Source: Bacillota bacterium LX-D (GTDB lineage: Bacteria; Bacillota; DUOV01; Zhaonellaceae). From it: a stretch of 64,000 nucleotides of DNA. Both the position numbers and the translations under genes were made by a program. The stretch covers positions 164,351-228,350 of the forward strand of contig JAVLUO010000003.1 in NCBI GenBank assembly GCA_031628995.1, in the 5' to 3' direction. The notes under the pieces were generated by a model. The model did not search any database. It saw nothing but the letters and a program-made list of their open reading frames with translations, and had not been told where the DNA came from. Positions 8,442 to 16,998 of the stretch are shown here, one piece after another (positions within the stretch are counted from its first letter, which is position 1; every line of letters starts with the position of its first letter).

Positions 8442-8864
8442 AAAATAAATCTCCTTATCAGAGTTAAAGCAGGATTGTACATTTATATTTTTACGAACAC
8501 TGCCTCAAAAATACTGCAAAAACGTTCTTTTAAAGATCATGAGATTGACCCGGTTGCTTTTAGCTCTCTTTTTCTTTTTGTAGCAGGTATGGCTAAGTAT
8601 TCTTATCAAGTATATTTTACTCCCTCTGTATGTCCTTGTATTACTATGCTCTGCAAAAATTTGGAGTCAGCCAAGTGGAAAATCATTCCCTGGCCGCCTA
8701 GTTTATATCTTGAGTTTCAGCTGGATTTACCTTTATGCTCAAATTATTCAGAAATATTTTCAATAGCATGATTTATCACAACAGGCAATTGCCTCCTTTT
8801 ATTCTACATAATTGCAACTGAAAACGGAAATACTTTTAAAATAAACTAGTTCAGGAGGTAAATC
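8442..8864. other. Intergenic region between DedA and the CooS-like gene
   Basis: 423 bases without a convincing gene. A 111-codon open frame here lacks a ribosome-binding site and family resemblance. Near the cooS side lies a perfect 10-base palindrome, GGCAATTGCC (8784-8793), and the leader is A/T-rich before the ribosome-binding site AGGAGG (8852-8857). I see no clear -35/-10 pair and no CooA/FNR-type inverted repeat. Confidence 0.5.
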
Positions 8865-10778
8865 ATGAGCGAAACAGTCTTGGAAAAGTCAGAAGGACGT
8901 GTAAGTTATCACGATTCTGTTGAAGAAATGGTCAAAAGAATTAGGGAAGATGGCATGTCTAATGCCTTTGATCGTTGGGCTTTGCAAGAAAAAATCAGAT
9001 GCAAATTTTGCTTACAAGGTTTAAGTTGTCAACTCTGCTCCAATGGTCCTTGCCGCATTAGCGAAAAAGGTGGTCAAGATAAAGGTGTATGTGGTATTGG
9101 CGGCGATGCCATGGCCATGCGAACATTTCTCTTACATAATATTATGGGAGCTGGCACTTATAGCCACCATGCCTATGAAGCTTTTAGAACTCTGCGGGCT
9201 ACTGCCGAAGGGAAAACACCTTTTCAGATTAAAGATGTAGAAAAATTAAAATGGATGTGTGGACAAGTAGGCATTAATACAAACCAAGATATTAACCAAA
9301 TGGCCATTGAACTAGCCGACTTTTTAGAAAAAGAAATGAGTAAAGATGTTGACGATCCCAGTGTAATGGTTGATGTCTTTGCACCTAAAAAGAGAAAAAA
9401 AGTATGGCAGGATTTAAATATCTACCCTACAGGAGTTGTCCACGAAGAGCAAAATTGTGTGGCCAGCTGTTTAACAAATGTTGATGGTGATTATGCTTCT
9501 TTAGCTAAAAAAGCACTGCGCTTAGGCTTATCCACCATTTACACCGCCCAAATCGGCCTGGAAATGGTCCAGGATATTCTCTTTGGAACTCCTACGCCTC
9601 ATGAAGTAACTGTGGATTTAGGCATTATGGATCCAGACTATGTCAATATTGTTTTTAATGGGCACCAACCTTGGGCCGGAGTAGCCACTTTGCAAAAGGC
9701 ACAAACGAAAGAAGTCCAGGATAGAGCCAAAGCAGCAGGAGCCAAAGGGCTTAGAATAGTAGGGTCCATTGAAACGGGCCAAGAACTTTTGCAAAGATTT
9801 AATGTAGATGACGTTTTTGTAGGACTTATGGGCAACTGGTTGGCAATTGAACCTCTTCTAGCTACAGGCACTGTAGATGTCATGGCCATGGAGGAAAACT
9901 GTTCACCTCCAGCCATTGATCATTACGCTGAAAAATACCAAGCAACATTGGTAAGTGTTAGCACTATTATTGGCATACCCGGGTTGCAACACCAACTGCC
10001 TTACCATCCGGCTAAAGTAGATTCTATGGCAGATACCTTAATTGATTTAGCCATTGAAAATTTCCAAAAACGTCATGGCAAAGTAACTCCCATGGTTCCT
10101 AAAATAACCCAAAAAGCTATTGCTGGTTTTTCCACAGAAGCAATTTTACAAGCCCTTGGCAACAAATTAGACCCATTAGTTGATGTCATTGCTGCAGGAA
10201 AAATTAAAGGTGTAGTAGCTTTAGCTAACTGTTCTACCTTACGCAATGGCCCTCAAGATTGGGTTACAGTCAACTTAGTTAAGGAATTAATCAAAAAAGA
10301 TATCCTAGTAGTGAGCGCTGGCTGCGGCAACCATGCTTTGGAAGTTGCTGGGCTTTGTAATCTTGATGCTATCTCTATGGCTGGTTCAGGGCTGCAAGAA
10401 GTATGTAATATGTTAAAAATTCCCCCAGTTTTAAGTTTTGGAACTTGTACCGATACGGGCAGAATCTCTATGCTGGTTACAGCCTTAGCTAATCACTTGG
10501 ATGTTGATGTTCCAGATCTCCCTATCGCCGTAACTGCACCGGAGTGGATGGAGCAAAAAGCAACTATTGATGGAGTATTTGCTGTAGCCTATGGTGCTTA
10601 TACCCATTTATCCCCTACTCCCTTTGTAACTGGAGCACCTCAGCTGGTTAAACTGCTGACAGAAGATGTGGAAGGTCTAACCGGAGGTAAAGTTGCCTTA
10701 GGCGACGATCCAAAAGAAATAGCAAACAATATCGAAGCTCACATTCTGAAGAAAAGAAAAGGTATAGGCTTAAAATAA
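8865..10778 (+). CDS. CODH-fold protein of the CooS-V type, probably with a hybrid Fe-S-O cluster instead of Ni-Fe
   Basis: 637 residues, full length for anaerobic CO dehydrogenase catalytic subunits. N-terminal cluster cysteines are Cys46, Cys49, Cys55, Cys58, Cys63 and Cys76 (CX2CX5CX2CX4C). Compared from memory with Carboxydothermus CooS-II, most C-cluster ligands are kept: His267 (NGHQP), Cys346 (EENCSPP), Cys456 (LANCST), Cys487 (AGCGN) and Cys528 (FGTCTD). The residue matching Cys295 is Glu303 (VGSIETGQEL). Loss of this cysteine defines CooS-V of C. hydrogenoformans, reported to bind an iron-sulfur-oxo cluster, to lack CO activity and to turn over hydroxylamine slowly. No cooC, cooF or acs genes are adjacent, and rubrerythrin is. 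A stress or nitrogen-oxide reductase role is therefore likelier than CO metabolism. ATG has AGGAGG upstream; a terminator follows. Confidence 0.85.
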   Translation: MSETVLEKSEGRVSYHDSVEEMVKRIREDGMSNAFDRWALQEKIRCKFCLQGLSCQLCSNGPCRISEKGGQDKGVCGIGGDAMAMRTFLLHNIMGAGTYSHHAYEAFRTLRATAEGKTPFQIKDVEKLKWMCGQVGINTNQDINQMAIELADFLEKEMSKDVDDPSVMVDVFAPKKRKKVWQDLNIYPTGVVHEEQNCVASCLTNVDGDYASLAKKALRLGLSTIYTAQIGLEMVQDILFGTPTPHEVTVDLGIMDPDYVNIVFNGHQPWAGVATLQKAQTKEVQDRAKAAGAKGLRIVGSIETGQELLQRFNVDDVFVGLMGNWLAIEPLLATGTVDVMAMEENCSPPAIDHYAEKYQATLVSVSTIIGIPGLQHQLPYHPAKVDSMADTLIDLAIENFQKRHGKVTPMVPKITQKAIAGFSTEAILQALGNKLDPLVDVIAAGKIKGVVALANCSTLRNGPQDWVTVNLVKELIKKDILVVSAGCGNHALEVAGLCNLDAISMAGSGLQEVCNMLKIPPVLSFGTCTDTGRISMLVTALANHLDVDVPDLPIAVTAPEWMEQKATIDGVFAVAYGAYTHLSPTPFVTGAPQLVKLLTEDVEGLTGGKVALGDDPKEIANNIEAHILKKRKGIGLK

Positions 10779-10794
10779 TTGCTAGTGCCAGAAC

Positions 10795-10834
10795 AGCCCC
10801 CTTGGGTCTTTTCCCAAGAGGGCTGCTGTATTTT
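10795..10834 (+). terminator. Intrinsic terminator of the CooS-like gene
   Basis: AGCCCCCTTGGG (10795-10806) pairs with CCCAAGAGGGCT (10813-10824) around a T-rich loop, with a T-containing tail. It lies 17 bases after the stop codon. Confidence 0.85.
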
Positions 10835-10900
10835 AAGGATACTATATTATACTCTCCTATTTTCCTTTTGTTCCAGCACACTCCATTTTCTAGACAGCAG

Positions 10901-10929
10901 AAAAGCTGTCGACTTTTTCCATCGACAGC
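10901..10929 (-). terminator. Intrinsic terminator of rubrerythrin
   Basis: On the minus strand GCTGTCGA (10922-10929) pairs with TCGACAGC (10905-10912), followed by TTTT at 10904-10901. It lies about 46 bases after the rubrerythrin stop. Confidence 0.8.
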
Positions 10930-10975
10930 CCTGACTAAATGTTTTTAATTGCCTGCAACTTATAGGAATTGCACC

Positions 10976-11560
10976 TTAGTAGTTTTCAACTAAAACTTCG
11001 AAAAAACCTTGGGGATGGGCACAAGCGGGACATACATCTGGTGCTGATTCACCCTCATGAATATACCCGCAGTTATTGCACTTCCACCGAACAACCTTAT
11101 CTTTCTTAAATGTTGTATCGTTTTCCAAGTTTGCTAACAGGCTTCTAAACCTTTCATCGTGATGCTTTTCTACTTCTGCTATTCTACTAAAGACTGCTGC
11201 TACTTCCGGAAATCCTTCTTGCTCAGCAACTTTAGCGAATTCAGGATATACATCTACCCATTCTTCGTTTTCCCCTTTGGCTGCCGCCAGGAGATTAGCC
11301 TTAGTATCCCCAAAGGCAACAGGATAAGCAGCAGTTATTTCGACATTTTCGTTATTAAAATCTTCTTTTAAAAATTTAAAAAATACTTTGCCATGCTCTT
11401 TTTCATTTTCAGCAGTTTCCAAAAATATATTGGCGATTTGAACGTAGCCCTCTTTTTTAGCTATAGATGAATAATAGGTGTACCGATTTCTAGCCTGAGA
11501 TTCCCCTGCAAAAGCCCGCATTAAATTGACAGCGGTTTGTGTACCTTTTAATGATTTCAT
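10976..11560 (-). CDS. rbr: Rubrerythrin
   Basis: 194 residues, typical length. The ferritin-like diiron domain (about 1-150) shows [20 protein letters not shown], the first ExxH pair in [14 protein letters not shown], and the second in [15 protein letters not shown]. The C-terminal rubredoxin domain has CNNCGY and [11 protein letters not shown], four cysteines for one iron. Rubrerythrin is an NADH-linked hydrogen peroxide reductase protecting anaerobes. ATG at 11560 has GGAGGTA upstream. It converges with the CooS-like gene, each with its own terminator. No PerR-like box is obvious upstream. Confidence 0.96.
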   Translation of the reverse strand: MKSLKGTQTAVNLMRAFAGESQARNRYTYYSSIAKKEGYVQIANIFLETAENEKEHGKVFFKFLKEDFNNENVEITAAYPVAFGDTKANLLAAAKGENEEWVDVYPEFAKVAEQEGFPEVAAVFSRIAEVEKHHDERFRSLLANLENDTTFKKDKVVRWKCNNCGYIHEGESAPDVCPACAHPQGFFEVLVENY

Positions 11561-11901
11561 TATGTACCTCCATTCTTAAGTAATTAATACCTTGTTTCTA
11601 CATTTACTAAAAAACCCCCGCATAAAGGCTTATCCAAATTTTTGCCTAAATCCTCCTAAACTATGCCTTTAAAATCTTCCTGCTTATTTTCCCAATCTAA
11701 AGGAGACAATTAACTGCACCATTAGGCACTAAGTGCTGAAAATTTGCGAAAATTTACATTGTATTTTGAAAAGTAAGTAGCTATAATTCAATCAGTTGAA
11801 TAACTTGAAATTAATATAACTGGATGATGTTTACACAAAAACGGCTTTTGCCAATGAAAAAGAGAGTCAATGCCAATATAATTACACACCTCTCTCCTAA
11901 T
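11561..11901. other. Intergenic region upstream of rubrerythrin
   Basis: 341 A/T-rich bases. It must hold the rubrerythrin promoter (minus strand) and the end of the amidotransferase transcript. I see no gene, no strong hairpin and no recognisable regulator site; AGAGAG/CTCTCT near 11860-11895 could form a weak terminator stem for the amidotransferase. Confidence 0.4.
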
Positions 11902-12633
11902 TTACTTGAGATTTTCTTCCTTAAGCATAACTATTTCTAGAAAGCGCCTTAAGAGCATCTTGCCATAAATTTGCTCTTGCACAGTTTGCCGCAATTGTTC
12001 AATATTACGACCGGCCTCAATTAATTCTTGTTTTTGTTCATCAATATAGGCACTAGTTATTCCAGCATTAAATTCGGGATGAAATTGCACTCCCCATATA
12101 TTCCCCCTTACCACGAAGGAATGATGGGATTCAAATTCATTTTGGGCCAACAGCTTTGCTCCAGCCGGAAGTTTTAGAACTGTTTGGGTATGGGCTACAT
12201 GACCTAGAAAATTATTTGGCAAAAAACCAAGGAGTTGATCCTTTTGGCCTTCCTCCGTTAGTTGAATATCTACTGTGCCAAATTCCATTCCTCCAGGGTG
12301 ATATCCTACCTGACCCCCAAAGGCGTGAGCCAATAGTTGATGCCCATAACAAATACCCAATACTGGCAAACTCCCACTAGGGATATTTGGCAGCCATTCT
12401 GCTACATACTCACTCCATTCTTCCTCTTCTGTCACCATGGCATGGGACCCTGTAATAATAGCTCCGGAAATTGTATCATATTCAGGCAGCCACAGTTTTT
12501 CGTAAATAGGAGCAATAATAACATCACAATTACTAACCTTTATCTGATTTAAGATAAAATCATCGAAATCTCCGTACTCTTGGCGTACTGACGGAAAAGT
12601 AGTTCCTGTCTTGATAATTAATAGCGGTTTCAA
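11902..12633 (-). CDS. Class I glutamine amidotransferase (GMP-synthase-like GATase1)
   Basis: 243 residues from TTG at 12633, chosen because GAAGAGGGAT lies just upstream; an upstream GTG at 12651 has none. The catalytic triad is complete: Cys95 in VLGICYGHQLLAHAFGG, and His185 with Glu187 in WGVQFHPEF. It is a stand-alone amidase domain of the YfeJ/GuaA-like group, often annotated as GMP synthase-like. Such proteins hydrolyse glutamine or gamma-glutamyl compounds, and the acceptor is not evident. There is no synthetase partner nearby. It lies between rubrerythrin and the germination operon and looks monocistronic. Confidence 0.85.
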   Translation of the reverse strand: MKPLLIIKTGTTFPSVRQEYGDFDDFILNQIKVSNCDVIIAPIYEKLWLPEYDTISGAIITGSHAMVTEEEEWSEYVAEWLPNIPSGSLPVLGICYGHQLLAHAFGGQVGYHPGGMEFGTVDIQLTEEGQKDQLLGFLPNNFLGHVAHTQTVLKLPAGAKLLAQNEFESHHSFVVRGNIWGVQFHPEFNAGITSAYIDEQKQELIEAGRNIEQLRQTVQEQIYGKMLLRRFLEIVMLKEENLK

Positions 12634-12818
12634 GCTAATCCCTCTTCCCACAACAATAATAGCAATTACCTGAAAATAGAAAAAAGCCCAAAGACATTAT
12701 AGTCTTTAAGCCCCTTTGCCCATTACAATATAATTATCATATCATATTTTAATGCATTTTAAAAAGAATTCTTTTCGAAAATAATATTAAATATGATTAA
12801 ACCCACTTCAATTATTAT

Positions 12819-12847
12819 GTATAAGCTTAAAAAGACTTAGCATACTA
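12819..12847 (+). promoter_or_regulatory. Sigma-G-like promoter of the germination operon
   Basis: GTATA (12819-12823) and CATACTA (12841-12847) are separated by 17 bases. Both match the forespore sigma-G consensus (GHATR and CATWHTA) without mismatch, and the site lies 45 bases upstream of gerA. Bacillus gerA-type operons are known sigma-G targets, so the match fits the gene function. Confidence 0.65.
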
Positions 12848-12892
12848 TTGTCATTAGTACAAAATGTCTTTTAGTAAAAATGAGGTTTATTC

Positions 12893-14494
12893 ATGGGAGT
12901 TTTTAAAAGTTTTTGGGGCAGCAAGAAAAAACCAAATGCAAAGGAAAGTAGTTCCAATTCAGATAATTCATGGCTGCCGCAAAACCTGTCTAACGATTTG
13001 AGTCGTAATATTGAAATGATTAAAAAAGCAATGGGATATGCCAGCGACATCCTTGTCAGAGAGTTTACCATTGCTTCCAACATTGAAACTAAAGCTGCAG
13101 TTATTGCTATAAAGGGTTTGACAAAAAATGATTTGATTAATGAACAGGTCCTTGGAAGCTTAATGCTGGATGCAAAGTTTAAAAATACTAAAAAAGCCAA
13201 GGATTTGTTTGAACAAATTAAGCAGTACAGCATGCCAAACCTCTATGTCAAGGAAGAAGTAAATGTTGGAAACACTGTCAGTGAATTAATTTCCGGCAAT
13301 TCCATTCTTTTTTTGGACGGCATAAACAAGGCTCTTATCGCAGGCAGCCAGGGTTGGAAAGAGCGGCAGGTTTCGCAACCAATTACAGAAAACGTCGTCA
13401 GAGGACCACGAGACGGTTTTACCGAAAACATTGAAAGCAATGTTGCTTTAATCAGACGCCGCATCAAGAGCCCGGATTTACGGGTAGAATCTTTTAAAAC
13501 AGGTACGCGGACAAAAACGGATTTATACATTGTTTACCTTAACGGAGTAGTTAAAAATGAAGTAGTAGATGAAGTGAAAAACCGCCTAAAACGCATCGAA
13601 ATTGACGGGGTACTGGAAAGCGGTTATATTGAAGAACTAATTGAAGACAATCCTTTTTCCCCATTCCCTCAAATGGAGCATAGTGAACGCCCGGATAAGG
13701 TATCGGCAGCTATTCTGGAGGGTCGAGTAGCAATTTTAGTGGATACTACTCCTTTTGTGCTGATGGTCCCTACGGTTTTTTTCCAGTTCCTCCAGTCCGC
13801 CGATGACTATTATGAACGTTATTTGATCGGTTCTCTGACCAGAGTTGTCAGAATTGTTGCTTACTTTATTTCTGTTGTTCTTCCTGCACTGTACATTGCA
13901 CTAACCAGTTTTCACCAGGAAATGATTCCCACCCCACTGGCCTTGTCACTTGCGGCTTCCCGTGAAGGCGTTCCCTTCCCCAGCATAGGAGAGGCACTAA
14001 TTATGGAGGCCATATTTGAAATTCTGCGAGAAGCCAGCCTCCGTCTGCCGCAGCAGACAGGCCAGGCCGTCAGTATCGTGGGAGGCCTAGTTATTGGTCA
14101 AGCTGCCGTTCAAGCCGGAATCGTTTCTCAGGTAATGGTTATTATTGTCGCATTAACAGGGATTAGTTCCTTTGCTATTCCTGCCTTTAATGCGGCCGCT
14201 TCAGGACGTCTGCTCCGTTTCCCGTTAATGTTGCTCGCTTCAATTCTCGGACTGGCAGGAATTTTATTAGGGCTTAGCATCATTTTGATTCATTTAAGCA
14301 GCCTACGTTCTTTTGGCGTAAGCTATCTAGACCCCTTCGTATCATCAAATAGCAATACATTAAACGATACTGTCGTCAGAAACCCATGGTGGTTAATGCA
14401 TCATCTTCCCGGAATAATTAGCCGTAAAAGAATGCTGCGCATGCGTCCGGGAATGAAACCGGGACCCAGGGCTAGTTCACGAAAAAAACAATAA
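12893..14494 (+). CDS. Spore germinant receptor subunit A (GerA/GerKA family)
   Basis: 533 residues. A large hydrophilic N-terminal domain (about 1-280) contains the family segments NPFSPFPQMEHSERPDKVSA and AILEGRVAILVDTTPFVLM. A membrane domain with about five helices (280-475) and a basic tail (RKRMLRMRPGMKPGPR) follow. GerA subunits sit in the inner spore membrane with B and C subunits and respond to small-molecule germinants; the germinant cannot be read from sequence. ATG at 12893 follows TGAGGTTT. It is the first gene of gerA-gerC-gerB, preceded by a sigma-G-like promoter. Confidence 0.95.
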   Translation: MGVFKSFWGSKKKPNAKESSSNSDNSWLPQNLSNDLSRNIEMIKKAMGYASDILVREFTIASNIETKAAVIAIKGLTKNDLINEQVLGSLMLDAKFKNTKKAKDLFEQIKQYSMPNLYVKEEVNVGNTVSELISGNSILFLDGINKALIAGSQGWKERQVSQPITENVVRGPRDGFTENIESNVALIRRRIKSPDLRVESFKTGTRTKTDLYIVYLNGVVKNEVVDEVKNRLKRIEIDGVLESGYIEELIEDNPFSPFPQMEHSERPDKVSAAILEGRVAILVDTTPFVLMVPTVFFQFLQSADDYYERYLIGSLTRVVRIVAYFISVVLPALYIALTSFHQEMIPTPLALSLAASREGVPFPSIGEALIMEAIFEILREASLRLPQQTGQAVSIVGGLVIGQAAVQAGIVSQVMVIIVALTGISSFAIPAFNAAASGRLLRFPLMLLASILGLAGILLGLSIILIHLSSLRSFGVSYLDPFVSSNSNTLNDTVVRNPWWLMHHLPGIISRKRMLRMRPGMKPGPRASSRKKQ

Positions 14495-14537
14495 TCATGA
14501 ATAGCCCGCTTAATCGCAGTTGGAAGGAGGCATTTGA

Positions 14538-15719
14538 ATGCGGATTATCTCCCTGATACTGCTGGTTCTATTCCTTCTTTTTTCACTGACTGGCTGCTGG
14601 AACGCCAGGGAAATTAACGAACTAGCCTTTGTGCTGAGCATTGCTTTGGATAAAACCAACAACGGATTCAAAGTAACCGCACAAGTAGCACAACCGGAAA
14701 CATATAGTAAAACCCCATCGGGGGGCACCACCAGTTCTGGAAAAGAAAAGCCTTTTTGGATAATTTCCAGCACCGGTAAAACAATTTTTGAAGCAGTCCG
14801 TAATATGGCTGCTACAGCTCCCCGGCGTATTCTTTGGTCACATATTAAAGTTATCATCATTGGCGAAAAATTAGCCAGGAGCAATATACTTGAGATATTT
14901 GACTTTTTCAGCCGCAATCCGGAACTGCGTTTGCGGACCTGGATTGCAGTTACCCCCGGCGAGGCCGGAAAAATTCTGGCGGTTGTACCAATAATGGAAA
15001 AAGACCCTTCCCAGAATATAGAAAAAATAATTGATAAAACAAATTTAACAGGCAAAGCCTACGGCATCATGCTGAAAAATTTCCTGGAAGACTATCTCGA
15101 CCCCTACGTAAACCCGGCAGCCTCAAGGATTGTTCTTACTACGGAAGAATCCAAGCCTGTTGTAAAACTTGAAGGGGCTTCTATTTTTGGCGAAAATAAA
15201 CTAGTGGGATGGCTTGATGGAAATAAAACCAGGGGCCTTTTATGGATAAAAAATAAAATAAGTGGATCGGTAAGGGTTGTAAATTGTCCGTACGACGGTT
15301 TGCCTGTTACCTTGGAGATTAAAAAAGGAAAAACAAACATTCAAAGTTATATTGATAACGGACAACCTTACTTCATAATTAAGGTAAGCGCTAGTGCCGA
15401 CCTCACTGAAAAATCATGCCTTACTGAATTCACCAACCCTAAGGCATTGCAAAGTCTTGAGAAAGCATTGGCATTGGCTATCCATAATGATATACAGTCT
15501 ACGGTAACAGCAGCCCAGGACTTTAATGTCGACTTTCTTGACTTTAGCAGTACACTGCACCGGCAGCATAAGAATGAATGGCCGCAGCTATCTGCAAACT
15601 GGCCCCAACTTTTTAAAAATGCAGAAGTTGCTATAGAAGTAAAAGCAGAAATTCCACGGGTATCACTATTGGCAAAGTCAGTATCTCCCATTAAATATCC
15701 GGCCGAAAACCCACGTTGA
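14538..15719 (+). CDS. Spore germinant receptor subunit C (GerC/GerKC family lipoprotein)
   Basis: 393 residues. The signal peptide ends in a lipobox (LFSLTGCWNAREINELAFV), the hallmark start of GerC proteins, so Cys21 should be diacylglycerylated. Later motifs such as GKTIFEAVRNMAATAPRRI and LWSHIKVIIIGEKLAR match the family. It anchors on the outer face of the inner spore membrane. ATG at 14538 has AAGGAGG upstream. It lies 43 bases after gerA, and its stop is 17 bases before the start of gerB. Confidence 0.95.
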   Translation: MRIISLILLVLFLLFSLTGCWNAREINELAFVLSIALDKTNNGFKVTAQVAQPETYSKTPSGGTTSSGKEKPFWIISSTGKTIFEAVRNMAATAPRRILWSHIKVIIIGEKLARSNILEIFDFFSRNPELRLRTWIAVTPGEAGKILAVVPIMEKDPSQNIEKIIDKTNLTGKAYGIMLKNFLEDYLDPYVNPAASRIVLTTEESKPVVKLEGASIFGENKLVGWLDGNKTRGLLWIKNKISGSVRVVNCPYDGLPVTLEIKKGKTNIQSYIDNGQPYFIIKVSASADLTEKSCLTEFTNPKALQSLEKALALAIHNDIQSTVTAAQDFNVDFLDFSSTLHRQHKNEWPQLSANWPQLFKNAEVAIEVKAEIPRVSLLAKSVSPIKYPAENPR

Positions 15720-15736
15720 AGGAGGAAGTATCCCAA

Positions 15737-16852
15737 ATGAGCCACAACAAGGTAACCATAAACAATAACCAGTTTAAAGCCTTGCTGGTTTGCACTACCT
15801 GGCCTACCGTAATCAACTATGGCAGTGGCATTTTAGCCAGGGAAATCGGCAGGGATATGTGGATAAGCGGAGCAATCAGCGTATTATCCACACTACTTTT
15901 TATCTATATAATTGTATATATCGGTCAAAATTTCCCCGGTAAAACAATAGTTGAATACTGCCAAGACCTTTTGTGGACCATTCCAGGAAAGCTATTGGGG
16001 TTTGTGCTGGCAATCTATTTTTTGGTCAGTGCTGCTAGCAATGTATCCATGTACATCCACCACCTAACAGACTTTTTATTACCTGAAACACCTTTTCTAG
16101 TGGTAACAGTTCTGCACGTTGCCGTAATATGCTATCTTGTATCAAAAGGTCCTGAAGTTATTGCCAGAATGGGTGTTATTGGTTTTGCATTAGCTAGCGT
16201 TTTTCTCTTTATGGTTTTTTTAGCTTCGGTGTCGGAAACAGATTTTAAAAGGCTTATGCCCTTTTTTGATTCAGGCATTTTAAAAGTAAGCATAGCCAGT
16301 CTTAAAGTTGATTCATTTATTGGAATCGATCAAATAATTATTGCAATGATTCTGCCACTGGTGAGCAACCAAAAGAAAGCTTTCCGTTCAGCTGCAGCCG
16401 GTTTGTCCATCGGTGGTTTTTTCTTTGTCTTTTACTTTATTGTCGAGTTGATGGTTATGGGTCCCCAAGTAGTTGCCTTAATGCGTATTGCAAGCATGGA
16501 TTTTGTGAGATCAATCCAGATTACGCAATATCTCCACCGGTTTGAATCCTTTATGGTCGCCCTCTGGTATTGGAGTATGCTGGTTCAAGGTGGTATTTTA
16601 ACTTACTGTTCTCAAAAAGCCTTTGTACAAACCACAGGTATTAAAAAGGAAAAGACAAAAACAATACTTATTTTTATCTTTGGAATTTTTTTGGCTACTC
16701 TGACCTATTTCATAGCCTCGAATAGAGTATTCTTTTTAAACTTTAGAGAAGACACGTGGCATTATTTTGGTTTGCCTATCCAGTATGGACTGCCTGTAAT
16801 ACTTCTCCTCATATTAGCTATAAGAAAAGTATTTCATGCTGTTAAGAATTAG
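15737..16852 (+). CDS. Spore germinant receptor subunit B (GerB family permease)
   Basis: 371 residues with about ten transmembrane helices of the APC-superfamily spore permease type. ATG at 15737 is preferred over an upstream in-frame TTG at 15716 because GGAGGA (15721-15726) sits ten bases before it. N-terminal NNNQFKALLVCTTWPTVINY and YGSGILAREIGRDMWISGAIS are typical. GerB subunits form the germinant-binding part of the receptor. This completes a full three-subunit receptor in A-C-B order; a terminator is not obvious after it. Confidence 0.94.
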   Translation: MSHNKVTINNNQFKALLVCTTWPTVINYGSGILAREIGRDMWISGAISVLSTLLFIYIIVYIGQNFPGKTIVEYCQDLLWTIPGKLLGFVLAIYFLVSAASNVSMYIHHLTDFLLPETPFLVVTVLHVAVICYLVSKGPEVIARMGVIGFALASVFLFMVFLASVSETDFKRLMPFFDSGILKVSIASLKVDSFIGIDQIIIAMILPLVSNQKKAFRSAAAGLSIGGFFFVFYFIVELMVMGPQVVALMRIASMDFVRSIQITQYLHRFESFMVALWYWSMLVQGGILTYCSQKAFVQTTGIKKEKTKTILIFIFGIFLATLTYFIASNRVFFLNFREDTWHYFGLPIQYGLPVILLLILAIRKVFHAVKN

Positions 16853-16998
16853 TACCTACTTGTTAAAAAATTTTTCCACAACAAAAGTATCCGGTACTTA
16901 TCTCAAACATTTATAGCATTGACTTAGTCTCTCTTTGGGATAATTATCAATTTTTTTGGTGCTTTTAGTTTACCAACTGACACCATAAATAGAACTGT

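Noticed and set aside
8436..8771. A 111-codon open frame between DedA and the CooS-like gene
   Set aside because: No ribosome-binding site, no family resemblance, and it starts inside the DedA start region on the other strand.
8865..10778. Annotation as a genuine Ni-dependent CO dehydrogenase (cooS)
   Set aside because: The Cys295-equivalent ligand is Glu, and no cooC, cooF or acetyl-CoA synthase genes are adjacent.
12683..12702. AAAGAC/GTCTTT hairpin upstream of the amidotransferase
   Set aside because: Only six base pairs with poor flanks; too weak to call a terminator or regulatory site.
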